A DNA stretch of 64,000 bases from JADJPO01 sp963825645 (GTDB lineage Bacteria > Actinomycetota > Actinomycetes > Actinomycetales > Kineosporiaceae), in assembly GCA_963825645.1 (NCBI GenBank), contig CAWGTT010000005.1, forward strand, positions 1 to 64,000, written 5' to 3'. A program made the position numbers and the translations under genes. Under the pieces are notes generated by a model. The model made no database searches, was not told the DNA's origin, and worked only from the letters and a program-made list of their open reading frames with translations. Within the stretch, counting starts at the first letter, position 1, and every line of letters begins with the position of its first letter. Shown here one piece after another: positions 23,398-30,840 of this stretch.

Positions 23398-24543
23398 GGC
23401 GATCTTGACGACGTCGCCGCTGCTCGGAGCGTGGACCATCAAGCCCTTGCCGATGTAGATCCCGGTGTGGCTGATCGGGCTGTAGAAGAAGACCAGGTCA
23501 CCGGGCTGCAGGCTGTCGGCTGACACCCGGGTGCCGGAGGAGGCCTGCATCGCAGCGTTGTGCGGCAGGGACACCCCGGCAGCAGCCCAGGCTGCCCGGG
23601 TCAGCCCGCTGCAGTCGTAGCTGCCCGGACCGCCGCCACCCCAACGGTAGGGCTTGCCGAGCTGGGCGCAGGCGAACGCGATAGCCGCAGCGGCCTTCGA
23701 GTTCGGCGCCTGGATGCCGACGCCGGCGCAGGTGAGCTTGCCGTTGGCGGGCACCTGCACCCCGAGCTGGGAGAGGGCGTCGCTGTCCATCGTCTGGGAG
23801 ATGCGCTGCAACGCGCGGCGCTGGCTGCCGTCCAACCGGGAGAGCAGCGCCTTGCTCTCGGAGAGCTTGGCCTGCACCTTCTTCTTCTGGGCGGCCAGCC
23901 GCTTGTCGGCCTCGGTGAGCTTGCGCTTCTGCTCGGCCATCGCGGCCTGGTCCGAGCGGAGCTTGTCCTGCTCGGCGAGCAGGGCCGACACTCCTCGGGC
24001 CTGCCGGTCGCTGAGCGAGCTCCGCAGACCGCGGGCCGCCATGACGGCCTGGGGGTCGTCGTCCAGTAGGAGCAGCAACCCGTCCACCTGGCCGGACTTG
24101 TAGGTCTCCGCTGCGAGCCGGCCCAGAGCCTGCTGAGCCTTGCCCACCCGCCGGCGCTGCTGCTCGGCCCTGACGGTGGCGGCCTTGACGGCGACGGTGA
24201 TGCTGGCGAGCTTCTCCCGGGTGGCGTTGTACTCCTCCGTGGCCTCGGCGGCCTGCCGGTCGAGCGCGGCGACCTGCTTGCGCACAGTGTCCAGGTCGGG
24301 AGCTGGAGCAGGCACCGCGGGCGCCGCAGGTGTGGCGGACGCGTTCGTCGAGACGGCCGGAACGAGAACCACCGACACGCAGAATGTGATCAGGATCGCC
24401 AGCGCAGACCCGACTCGAGGACGACGGCTGCGGCGCCCGGTGTTGACGACCTCGGCGGTGCGAACCGCCTGCTGCCCGGGAGTTGTCAGGGCCACTGAAC
24501 CAGCACTCCGTTTCCTCGACCGAGCCCCCGGATCTGACGCCAT
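23353..24543 (-). CDS. NlpC/P60 peptidoglycan endopeptidase with N-terminal coiled coil
   Basis: This secreted cell-wall hydrolase of 396 residues cleaves peptidoglycan stem peptides. After a basic N-terminus and signal segment (AILITFCVSVVLVPAVS) comes a long coiled coil (about residues 85-265), similar to RipA-type regulators. The catalytic domain has YDCSGLTRAAW (Cys), SHTGIYIGKGLMVHAP (His), and the preceding PYRWGGGGPGSYDC. It occupies the position of M. tuberculosis Rv2190c. A promoter-like sequence lies 36 bp upstream of the ATG at 24543. An in-frame GTG at 24495 with GGAG 10 nt upstream would shorten the leader and is also possible. The 3' end overlaps the GT87-like gene by 45 bp. Confidence 0.9.
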   Translation of the reverse strand: MASDPGARSRKRSAGSVALTTPGQQAVRTAEVVNTGRRSRRPRVGSALAILITFCVSVVLVPAVSTNASATPAAPAVPAPAPDLDTVRKQVAALDRQAAEATEEYNATREKLASITVAVKAATVRAEQQRRRVGKAQQALGRLAAETYKSGQVDGLLLLLDDDPQAVMAARGLRSSLSDRQARGVSALLAEQDKLRSDQAAMAEQKRKLTEADKRLAAQKKKVQAKLSESKALLSRLDGSQRRALQRISQTMDSDALSQLGVQVPANGKLTCAGVGIQAPNSKAAAAIAFACAQLGKPYRWGGGGPGSYDCSGLTRAAWAAAGVSLPHNAAMQASSGTRVSADSLQPGDLVFFYSPISHTGIYIGKGLMVHAPSSGDVVKIASARLDGRLTAATRL

Positions 24544-24578
24544 CAGTCGTCGTGACCCGATCGTGACGTCCTGTGGTG

Positions 24579-24607
24579 ACCCTAGCCAACTAGCGGATCT
24601 TCGCCAA
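24579..24607 (-). promoter_or_regulatory. sigma-A-like promoter of the NlpC/P60 gene
   Basis: On the minus strand TTGGCG (24607-24602) and TAGGGT (24584-24579) are separated by exactly 17 bp. Transcription would start near 24572, about 30 nt before the ATG at 24543. Three GTCAC words follow within the predicted leader (24545-24582). Confidence 0.6.
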
Positions 24608-24673
24608 TTCGCTGCGGGCTGATGCGACGCTAGCGCGGCGGCGGCACCGGTTCGACGACTCGGGGGGAGCGGC

Positions 24674-24913
24674 CTAGCCGATTGCGCGTCTCTTCACGGT
24701 GTCATCACCATCCTTTGATGTTTGGGATCCGCCGGACACCGGCGGATCGGTAACCAGCCGCAGCGGCGGCACGAGACCCGAGGACGCCAACACGGCGATC
24801 GCCGCTTGATCGGCGCCGTCCAGCTCGACCTCGGGAGCACCGAGCAGCACGGTCACCACACAGTCGCCGCAGGCCAGATCACGCACCCGGCAGGTGTCAC
24901 AGTCGATGAGCAC
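24674..24913 (-). CDS. conserved small Cys-rich protein (79 aa)
   Basis: This small protein begins with a conserved cysteine cluster CDTCxxRxxACxDC-like (CDTCRVRDLACGDC), which could bind zinc or another metal. The middle is hydrophobic (LDGADQAAIAVLASSGLVPP) and the tail polar. GTG at 24913 has an excellent AAGGAGG 7 nt upstream, which strongly supports the gene. It is the gene just upstream of the NlpC/P60 hydrolase on the same strand, an association I recall from other actinobacteria. The function is unknown; membrane association or a redox/metal role are only guesses. Confidence 0.75.
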   Translation of the reverse strand: MLIDCDTCRVRDLACGDCVVTVLLGAPEVELDGADQAAIAVLASSGLVPPLRLVTDPPVSGGSQTSKDGDDTVKRRAIG

Positions 24914-25144
24914 GGCAGGCCCTCCTTGATCCCCGTCTCGTCCGCCCCGCCGTGCGGGCGCACCGGCGATGGACCCAACGCTAGGAGTCACCACCGACAA
25001 CCTCGTGGTCGAGGCCGACCCACTGATGCCGATCGTGTCGGCCCGGCGCCGACGTTCCTGGGAACCGGCGAGCGAGGCCGAAGGCCACCGCCCGCCGTCG
25101 TCGTGACACCTCACACTGGAAGGACGCGGAACCCGGGAGGCCAG

Positions 25145-27109
25145 GTGCAGGCCCGATCGCCGTCCACTCGACGCGACCCCGTCATCGCCGGGGTGGCCCT
25201 GGTGATCCTGCTGATGCTCGCCTGGATGCCGCTCGTTCCTCCCGCGCCGGGCGCAGGCCCGTTCTCGTCGGACCGAGCGATGGCGGACGTGGAACGGCTG
25301 GCCACCCGACCCCATCCGATCGGGACTCCCGCCAACACTGAGGTGCGTCAGGCGATCATCGATCGGCTCCGGCGGCTGGGACTGGAGCCGGTCACCCAAC
25401 GTCTCGATGTGCCTGACTACTACGGAACCGGTGCAGGAACGGTCCCGGTCGTGAACGTGGCGGCACGGATACCAGGAGCGTCATCCACCAGGGCGGTCGC
25501 CATGGTCGCCCACTACGACACGGTGCCCGCGACCCCGGGCGCGAACGACGACACCGCCTCGGTGGCGGTGCTGCTCGAAGCAGCCAGAGCGATCGTCGCC
25601 GAACGCGACCTGCGCAACGACGTGATCCTGCTCTTCACCGACGGCGAGGAGCCGGCGCCACGGTACGGGTCCACCGCGTTCGTCGCGCAGCACCCCTGGG
25701 CGAGCGAGATCGGGGCGGTGGTGAACCTGGAGGCGCTCGGGGGCGGGGGACCGTCCACGCTGGTCGCCGCCACGGGAGCGCAGGCATGGCTTGTCGACCA
25801 GTACGCGGCCGCAGCGCCCCGTCCGGTGGCGTACTCGTTCCTGACCGACATCGTCGACCTCATCGGCGGATCGAACACCGACATCGCTCCGTTCCGTGAC
25901 CGCGGCATCCCCGGCCTCGAGATGGCCTATCTACGGGGCTCGCCCATCTACCACACCTCCGCCGACACGCCCGGTGCGGTCGGCGTCCGCAGCCTCGACC
26001 ATCAGGGTCGCAACGCGCTGGCGGTGGTCCGCCATCTCGGCGGGCTGGATCTGAGCCGGATCCCCTCGACCGCCGACCAGGTGTTCTTCACCGTCGGTTC
26101 GGGCACCGTTGTCCGGCATCCTGCATCGTGGATCCTGGGACTCCTGGCTACCGCTGCCGTTCTCCTGGCCGCCGTGGTGCGGGGCCGGTGGCGGGAGGGG
26201 ACCGAGGCAAGGCGCCGGTTCCTGAGGTCCGCCATGGCAACGGGCCTCGTCATGGCGATCTCGGCGACTGCGGGCGCCGCGGCGTGGTGGGCCGTCACCG
26301 CGGTCGTGGACATGCCGGGGACCGTCGAGAGCTACGTGTACCTGATCGGACTTGCCGCCCTTGTCACAGGGATAGCGGTCCCGGTCGGGCGATGGTCCCG
26401 GCATCGGTGCGGGGTCGCCTTCGACCCGGTCGGTGTCTGCATCGTGTGGTGGCTGCTGGCGGCGTCGACCGCGCCACTGCCGGGCGTGGGGTACCTGTTC
26501 GCCTGGCCCGCCGTGGCGGTCGCGGTCGTCCTCGGCGGGACGCTGGTGACCGGTGCGGCACGGTGGATGCGGCTGGCCGGTCTCGTCCTCGCCGCCGGCA
26601 CCGCTCTTGCACTCCTGGTGCCGGCGATCGATGTCTTCTATCAGTTCGCGCAGCCCAGGCCCGGAAACCCGGACTCGGAGCTTGCGTGGATGATCGTGGT
26701 GCCGGCGACGCTGATGTCCCTGACGGTGGTGACGGTGCGCTCTGTGTGGCCGCGCGCCGCCGAACCGCGGTGTTCCTCAGCCCAGGTCGTTGGCGACGAT
26801 GGCGGCCAGGAACCCGCCCAGAGTGGACAGGCCGACGACACCTCCTCCGCGGTGGAACGCCTCCGGCAGCATGGTCTCGGCGATCATGGTGAGCATGGCG
26901 CCGGCCGCGATCCCCTCGATCAGTGCGAACACCGTGTCCGAAGCGGTCTCGAGCAGAACCGTTCCCACCGCCGCACCCACCCCGGTGATGATCATCAGGC
27001 TGGTCCACATCAACAGGATCCTGCGTCGCGTCATCCCCTGCTCCCGCATACCGACCGAGCTGGACAGTGCCTCGGGGAAGTTGGCCAGGAACAGCCCCGC
27101 GAGCAATGA
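25145..27109 (+). CDS. M28 family metallopeptidase with multi-pass membrane C-terminus
   Basis: This membrane aminopeptidase-like protein acts outside the cytoplasm. A signal-anchor (VIAGVALVILLMLAWMPLV) precedes the M28 domain. Di-zinc ligands are visible in VAHYDTVPATPG (His), GANDDTASVAVLLEAAR (Asp), DGEEPAPRYGSTAFV (Glu pair), NLEALG and IYHTSADTP (His). About six to seven hydrophobic segments follow up to about residue 540. The frame then runs 333 bp antisense through the 3' end of the ZIP/cNMP gene before reaching a stop, adding a hydrophilic Gln/His/Asp-rich tail. That tail is probably not conserved and may reflect a lost stop. GTG at 25145 has GGGAGG 4 nt upstream. Confidence 0.85.
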   Translation: MQARSPSTRRDPVIAGVALVILLMLAWMPLVPPAPGAGPFSSDRAMADVERLATRPHPIGTPANTEVRQAIIDRLRRLGLEPVTQRLDVPDYYGTGAGTVPVVNVAARIPGASSTRAVAMVAHYDTVPATPGANDDTASVAVLLEAARAIVAERDLRNDVILLFTDGEEPAPRYGSTAFVAQHPWASEIGAVVNLEALGGGGPSTLVAATGAQAWLVDQYAAAAPRPVAYSFLTDIVDLIGGSNTDIAPFRDRGIPGLEMAYLRGSPIYHTSADTPGAVGVRSLDHQGRNALAVVRHLGGLDLSRIPSTADQVFFTVGSGTVVRHPASWILGLLATAAVLLAAVVRGRWREGTEARRRFLRSAMATGLVMAISATAGAAAWWAVTAVVDMPGTVESYVYLIGLAALVTGIAVPVGRWSRHRCGVAFDPVGVCIVWWLLAASTAPLPGVGYLFAWPAVAVAVVLGGTLVTGAARWMRLAGLVLAAGTALALLVPAIDVFYQFAQPRPGNPDSELAWMIVVPATLMSLTVVTVRSVWPRAAEPRCSSAQVVGDDGGQEPAQSGQADDTSSAVERLRQHGLGDHGEHGAGRDPLDQCEHRVRSGLEQNRSHRRTHPGDDHQAGPHQQDPASRHPLLPHTDRAGQCLGEVGQEQPREQ

Positions 27110-28615
27110 CAGGGTGATCGAGCCGGAGACGAGCACGTTGGCCCCGATCACGAACGACTCGGGGATCCCGTCCAGCAGGATGCCGAGGAACATCGCCGTC
27201 GACGCGCCCTCATGGCTGGCCAGGGTGCGCGTCATGTCGGCCAGGGACGGCAGGATCTGCCCGCCCTCGACGCTCTTGGCGGCGCGGTCCATCCACGTCG
27301 CCGCGGCCCTGGGGTCCAGGGCGCGGCGCCCCGTCAGGTACTCGGCCATCTGCTGGTCGCGCAGGTAGGTGGCCAGCCTGGCCCGCACCTCGGGCATCTC
27401 TTCGAGCACATCGTCGAAGTCGTCACGACGCAGCACGGCGACCCGGCTGGGTTCGGGGCTGACGGCCGTGACGGTGTGCAGGCCCCCCGCGAAGAACGAC
27501 AACCCGCCGAAGCTCTCGCCGGGCAGGACCTCGACAGGATCGCCGGACAGGTTGTCCGGGTCGACCAGCAGCACTCGACCGGAGCGCAGCAGGTAGAGGC
27601 GCTCGGCAGGCTGCCCGGTGATGAAGTAGGTGTGACCGGCCTCGTGCTCGTCGAGGATCAACTCCTCGGCGAGGCGCTCGAGCGCCCTGCTCGACAGGTC
27701 GGCGAAGTAGCCGCACCGCCGCTCGGCCGCCAGCTCCGACGCGAGCGTGGCGCTCGGTGCCGCCGTGGGCAGCCGCGGCGGAGGGTAGATCGTGCCCTGG
27801 TCAAGGTCCGCAACGGCCTCGGCCTGCCAGCGGGCCGCTGCATCGACCTGGATGCCGTACCGCTCGACCAGGTAGGTCGTGACCTCCGGGTCACTCACCA
27901 ACCGGCGGATCGCGGTCCGCAGCTCCGAGGAGGTGAGGGCCAGCTCCATCAGCGGCTCGCGGGGGATCACCAACACCCGGCAGCCGTGGGGCGTGTACGC
28001 CTCCGTCGCCCGAGGGAGCCCGGTCAGGAAGCTCATCCGCCCGAACGCCGCATGTCGCCCGAGCTCCTCGAACACCGCCCCATCGAGCTGTGGGTCACGC
28101 AGCTGCAGGACGCCGTCCTCGAGGATCATCAGGTGCTTGGGTGGGTCGTTGACCCGGTGCAGCCAGGTTCCGGCGGGCAGGTCGCGGACCTGCATGATCG
28201 ACAGCAGCTCCTCCTTCACATCGTCGGGCAGGTGACCGAGCGGCTGCGTGCGCTGGAGCCCGGCGAGCACACCGTCGAGGCGGCGCCGGGCCTGCCGGCG
28301 CCAGTAGGTCAGGGCGGTGGAGTGCTTGCGCAGGTAAGCGCCGCGCCGGCTGAGCCAGTAGTCGAGCAGCTTGAACAGCACTCCGCCGGTGACCGCTCCC
28401 AGCGCCAGGTCATGAGCGTGGCCCCGGCTCACGCCCGGAGCGACCAGGTCGAGGGTCAGCGCGGCGAGCAGTGCGCCGCCGCCGAAGGCGAGCAGAACAG
28501 CGAGCAACCGATCGGAGGGAGTCCAGGAGACGCCGACCAAGGCGCCGAGGGGCAGCGACGCGGCACTGACCAGCCCGTACAGCAGGGCCACCGCCATGAC
28601 CGTCCCACTGCCCAC
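26777..28615 (-). CDS. ZIP-family transporter-like protein interrupted by two cyclic-nucleotide-binding-like domains
   Basis: This 612-residue membrane protein has three hydrophobic segments (residues about 7-85), two successive cNMP-binding-like (CAP-fold) domains (about 105-245 and 300-430), and a ZIP-type C-terminal half with about five segments. In the C-terminal half, DGIPES (about residue 480) and ANFPEA (about 510) occupy the places of the HNxPEG and HxxPEG metal sites, so both His are replaced while Pro-Glu is kept. The phosphate-binding cassettes read FGRMSFLTGLPRAT and FGGLSFFAGGLHTV, so the canonical Glu is missing in both and the Arg in the second. GTG at 28615 has AAGGAGG 6 nt upstream. 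It may be a ligand-gated divalent-metal transporter or a sensor. Confidence 0.82.
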   Translation of the reverse strand: MGSGTVMAVALLYGLVSAASLPLGALVGVSWTPSDRLLAVLLAFGGGALLAALTLDLVAPGVSRGHAHDLALGAVTGGVLFKLLDYWLSRRGAYLRKHSTALTYWRRQARRRLDGVLAGLQRTQPLGHLPDDVKEELLSIMQVRDLPAGTWLHRVNDPPKHLMILEDGVLQLRDPQLDGAVFEELGRHAAFGRMSFLTGLPRATEAYTPHGCRVLVIPREPLMELALTSSELRTAIRRLVSDPEVTTYLVERYGIQVDAAARWQAEAVADLDQGTIYPPPRLPTAAPSATLASELAAERRCGYFADLSSRALERLAEELILDEHEAGHTYFITGQPAERLYLLRSGRVLLVDPDNLSGDPVEVLPGESFGGLSFFAGGLHTVTAVSPEPSRVAVLRRDDFDDVLEEMPEVRARLATYLRDQQMAEYLTGRRALDPRAAATWMDRAAKSVEGGQILPSLADMTRTLASHEGASTAMFLGILLDGIPESFVIGANVLVSGSITLSLLAGLFLANFPEALSSSVGMREQGMTRRRILLMWTSLMIITGVGAAVGTVLLETASDTVFALIEGIAAGAMLTMIAETMLPEAFHRGGGVVGLSTLGGFLAAIVANDLG

Positions 28616-28773
28616 GTGAGCCCTCCTTCGCCGGCCCTCGCAGGTCCGTCGGGCAAGGTTGGCCGTCGAGCCCAGGCGCCCGTCCCATCGTGCCCGCGCT
28701 CCGAGCGGCTGCGGAACGGCCGAAAGGGCCCGAGCGAGCGACCCGGCGCCGTCGGGATGTCGGTGGCTGCTCC

Positions 28774-28779
28774 TAGCGT
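28774..28779 (+). promoter_or_regulatory. -10 element TAGCGT for a predicted leaderless transcript
   Basis: TAGCGT ends 7 nt before ATG 28787 of the exonuclease gene. No Shine-Dalgarno is present. Confidence 0.6.
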
Positions 28780-28786
28780 GGGCGCC

Positions 28787-30532
28787 ATGACCATCGGCGT
28801 GCAGATCAGCCTCGAGGAGCTGGGCACCCCACTGAGCGAGGTGACCTTCGTGGTGGTCGATCTCGAGACCACCGGTGGTAGCGCCGAGGACGCCGAGATC
28901 ACCGAGATCGGCGCCGTCAAGGTGCGCGGGGGGCAGGTGCTCGGCGAGTTCCAGACCCTGGTCCACCCCGACGGAGGCATCCCCACGTTCATCTCGCTGC
29001 TGACCGGGATCACCGACGCGATGGTCGCCACTGCGCCACGGCTCGGCGCAGCGCTGGCCGCCTTCCTGGAGTTCGCTGGCGGGGCAGTACTGGTCGCGCA
29101 CAACGCGGGGTTCGACATCTCCTTCCTCAAGGCGGCCTGCGCGCGGACCGGCCGGACCTGGCCGGCCCCCACCGTGATCGACACGGTGGCGTTGGCCCGG
29201 GGCGCGGTGCGCCGCGACGAGGTGGGAAACCACAAGCTGTCGAGCCTGGCCCGGCTGTTCCGCTCCCCGGTCGCCCCCGACCACCGGGCCCTGACCGACG
29301 CCCGCGCCACCGTCCACGTGCTGCACGCCGTCCTGGAACGGCTCGGTCCGCTCGGGGTGACGAGCCTCGAGGAACTGGCCGCGTACAGCACCCGGGTGCC
29401 GGAGTCGACCCGACGCAAGAGGCACCTGGCCGATGACCTGCCGAGCGCTCCGGGCGTCTACCTGTTCACCGACTCCCGCGGCCGAGCCCTGTACGTCGGC
29501 ACATCCCGCGACATTCGCAGCCGGGTGCGCAGCTACTTCACCTCGACCGAACGCCGAACCCGGATGAGCGAGATGATCGCCATCGCCGAGTCGGTGACTC
29601 CCGTCGTCTGTGCCACCGCCTTGGAAGCCCGGGTCCGCGAGCTGCGGTTGATCGCCGAGCACGCACCGCCGTACAACCGACGCTCTCGCTTCCCGGAACG
29701 GATGCCCTGGGTCAAGCTCACCTCCGAGCCGTTCCCACGACTGTCGGTGGTGCGCGGTGTGCTCGCCGACGGCGCCACCTACCTCGGGCCGTTCTCCTCT
29801 GCTCAGCAGGCCTCCCTCGCGGTCGCCGGGCTGCACGCGGCGCTGCCGCTGCGCCAGTGCACGGCGCGGCTGCCCCGGGTGCCCAGCCCGTCGGCGCGGG
29901 CCTGCATGCTGGCCGAGATCGGTCGGTGCGGCGCGCCCTGCCTCGGCGGCCAGGGCGCCGACGACTACCCGCGGGTGGTCGAAGCGGCGCGCCGGACGAT
30001 CCGGCGCGACCCGGCCGACGTGATCGACACACTGCTGAACCGGGTGTCGGCCGCGGCCGAGACCGAACGCTTCGAAGAAGCCTCCCTCTACCGCGACCGG
30101 ATGCTGGCCCTGGTCCGGGCGGCCTCGCGGACGCAGCGACTGGCCCCGCTGGCCGGCACTCGGGAGCTGCTCGCCGCCCTGGCCACCGACAAGGGCGGCT
30201 GGGAGCTGGTCCTGGTCCGCCACGGCCGGCTGGCGGCGACGTCGCTCACGCCGGCGGGAGCTGATCCGCGGCCAGCCATCGAGGCCCTTCGCAGTACCGG
30301 GGAGCAGGTGATCGCTCCCCCGCCTGCTCCGATGCCGGCCGCCCATCCCGAGGAGAGCGAGCAGATCCTGCGCTGGCTGGAGCAGCCCGGTGTCCGGTTG
30401 GTGGAGCTGGACGGCGAGTGGAGCTGCCCGACCGGTGGTGCCGGCGCGCACCTGGTCCAGCTCACAGCGCCGCTAGGCTCATCGCGAGACCGGCTCGTCG
30501 CCGGCGGACCGGCATCGGAGGTGTCCCCGTGA
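28787..30532 (+). CDS. DEDDh 3'-5' exonuclease fused to UvrC-like (GIY-YIG) nuclease region
   Basis: This 581-residue DNA repair-type protein corresponds to M. tuberculosis Rv2191. The N-terminal DnaQ-like exonuclease has VVVDLETTGG (Asp-x-Glu), VAHNAGFDISFL and DHRALTDARAT (His, Asp). From about residue 220 a UvrC N-terminal GIY-YIG domain starts (PGVYLFTDSRGRALYVGTS), with the catalytic Arg in RDIRSRVRSYF and ALEARVRELRLIAEHAPPYN. A UvrC-like Cys region (ACMLAEIGRCGAPCLGG) and a UVR-type helix (ERFEEASLYRDRM) follow. The helicase-interacting and RNase H parts of true UvrC are absent, similar to Cho. It overlaps the AsnC-type gene by 4 bp. Confidence 0.88.
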   Translation: MTIGVQISLEELGTPLSEVTFVVVDLETTGGSAEDAEITEIGAVKVRGGQVLGEFQTLVHPDGGIPTFISLLTGITDAMVATAPRLGAALAAFLEFAGGAVLVAHNAGFDISFLKAACARTGRTWPAPTVIDTVALARGAVRRDEVGNHKLSSLARLFRSPVAPDHRALTDARATVHVLHAVLERLGPLGVTSLEELAAYSTRVPESTRRKRHLADDLPSAPGVYLFTDSRGRALYVGTSRDIRSRVRSYFTSTERRTRMSEMIAIAESVTPVVCATALEARVRELRLIAEHAPPYNRRSRFPERMPWVKLTSEPFPRLSVVRGVLADGATYLGPFSSAQQASLAVAGLHAALPLRQCTARLPRVPSPSARACMLAEIGRCGAPCLGGQGADDYPRVVEAARRTIRRDPADVIDTLLNRVSAAAETERFEEASLYRDRMLALVRAASRTQRLAPLAGTRELLAALATDKGGWELVLVRHGRLAATSLTPAGADPRPAIEALRSTGEQVIAPPPAPMPAAHPEESEQILRWLEQPGVRLVELDGEWSCPTGGAGAHLVQLTAPLGSSRDRLVAGGPASEVSP

Positions 30533-30813
30533 TCACGGCCATCGTGTTGATACACACCCAGATCGACGCGATCCCGCAGGCGGCAGCCGAGATCGCCGAG
30601 ATCGGGGGGATCAGCGAGGTGTACTCGGTCACGGGCGACGTCGACCTGGTCGCCATCGTCCGCGTTCCCGAGCACGACCAGCTGGCCGACGTGATCGCCG
30701 ACCGGGTGAGCAAGGTACCCGGAGTGACCAGGACCCAGACCTACCTGGCCTTCCGCGCCTACTCACGGCACGACCTGGAAGCCGCCTTCTCCATCGGGCT
30801 GGACGCGGACTGA
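30529..30813 (+). CDS. stand-alone Lrp/AsnC ligand-binding (RAM) domain protein
   Basis: This 94-residue protein consists only of the AsnC/Lrp C-terminal effector-binding domain (AIVLIHTQIDAIPQAAAEIA, ITEIYSVTGDVDLVAIV-type core). It has no helix-turn-helix and cannot act alone as a DNA-binding regulator. Such domains form ring oligomers binding amino acids. GTG at 30529 overlaps the exonuclease stop (GTGA) and has GGAG 8 nt upstream. It converges on trpD with 27 bp between. An amino-acid sensing role near trpD is tempting but unproven. Confidence 0.85.
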   Translation: MITAIVLIHTQIDAIPQAAAEIAEIGGISEVYSVTGDVDLVAIVRVPEHDQLADVIADRVSKVPGVTRTQTYLAFRAYSRHDLEAAFSIGLDAD

Positions 30814-30840
30814 GCCAGGCGGGTCGCCCGGACCGACGGA

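Noticed and set aside
24544..24673. Possible cyclic-di-AMP (ydaO-type) riboswitch before the NlpC/P60 gene
   Set aside because: Such elements precede cell-wall hydrolases in some actinobacteria, but the predicted leader is only about 30 nt and no ydaO core motifs are seen.
28616..30451. 612-codon upstream extension of the ZIP/cNMP gene on the minus strand
   Set aside because: This part is antisense to the exonuclease/UvrC-like gene and is low-complexity. A strong Shine-Dalgarno marks the real start at 28615.
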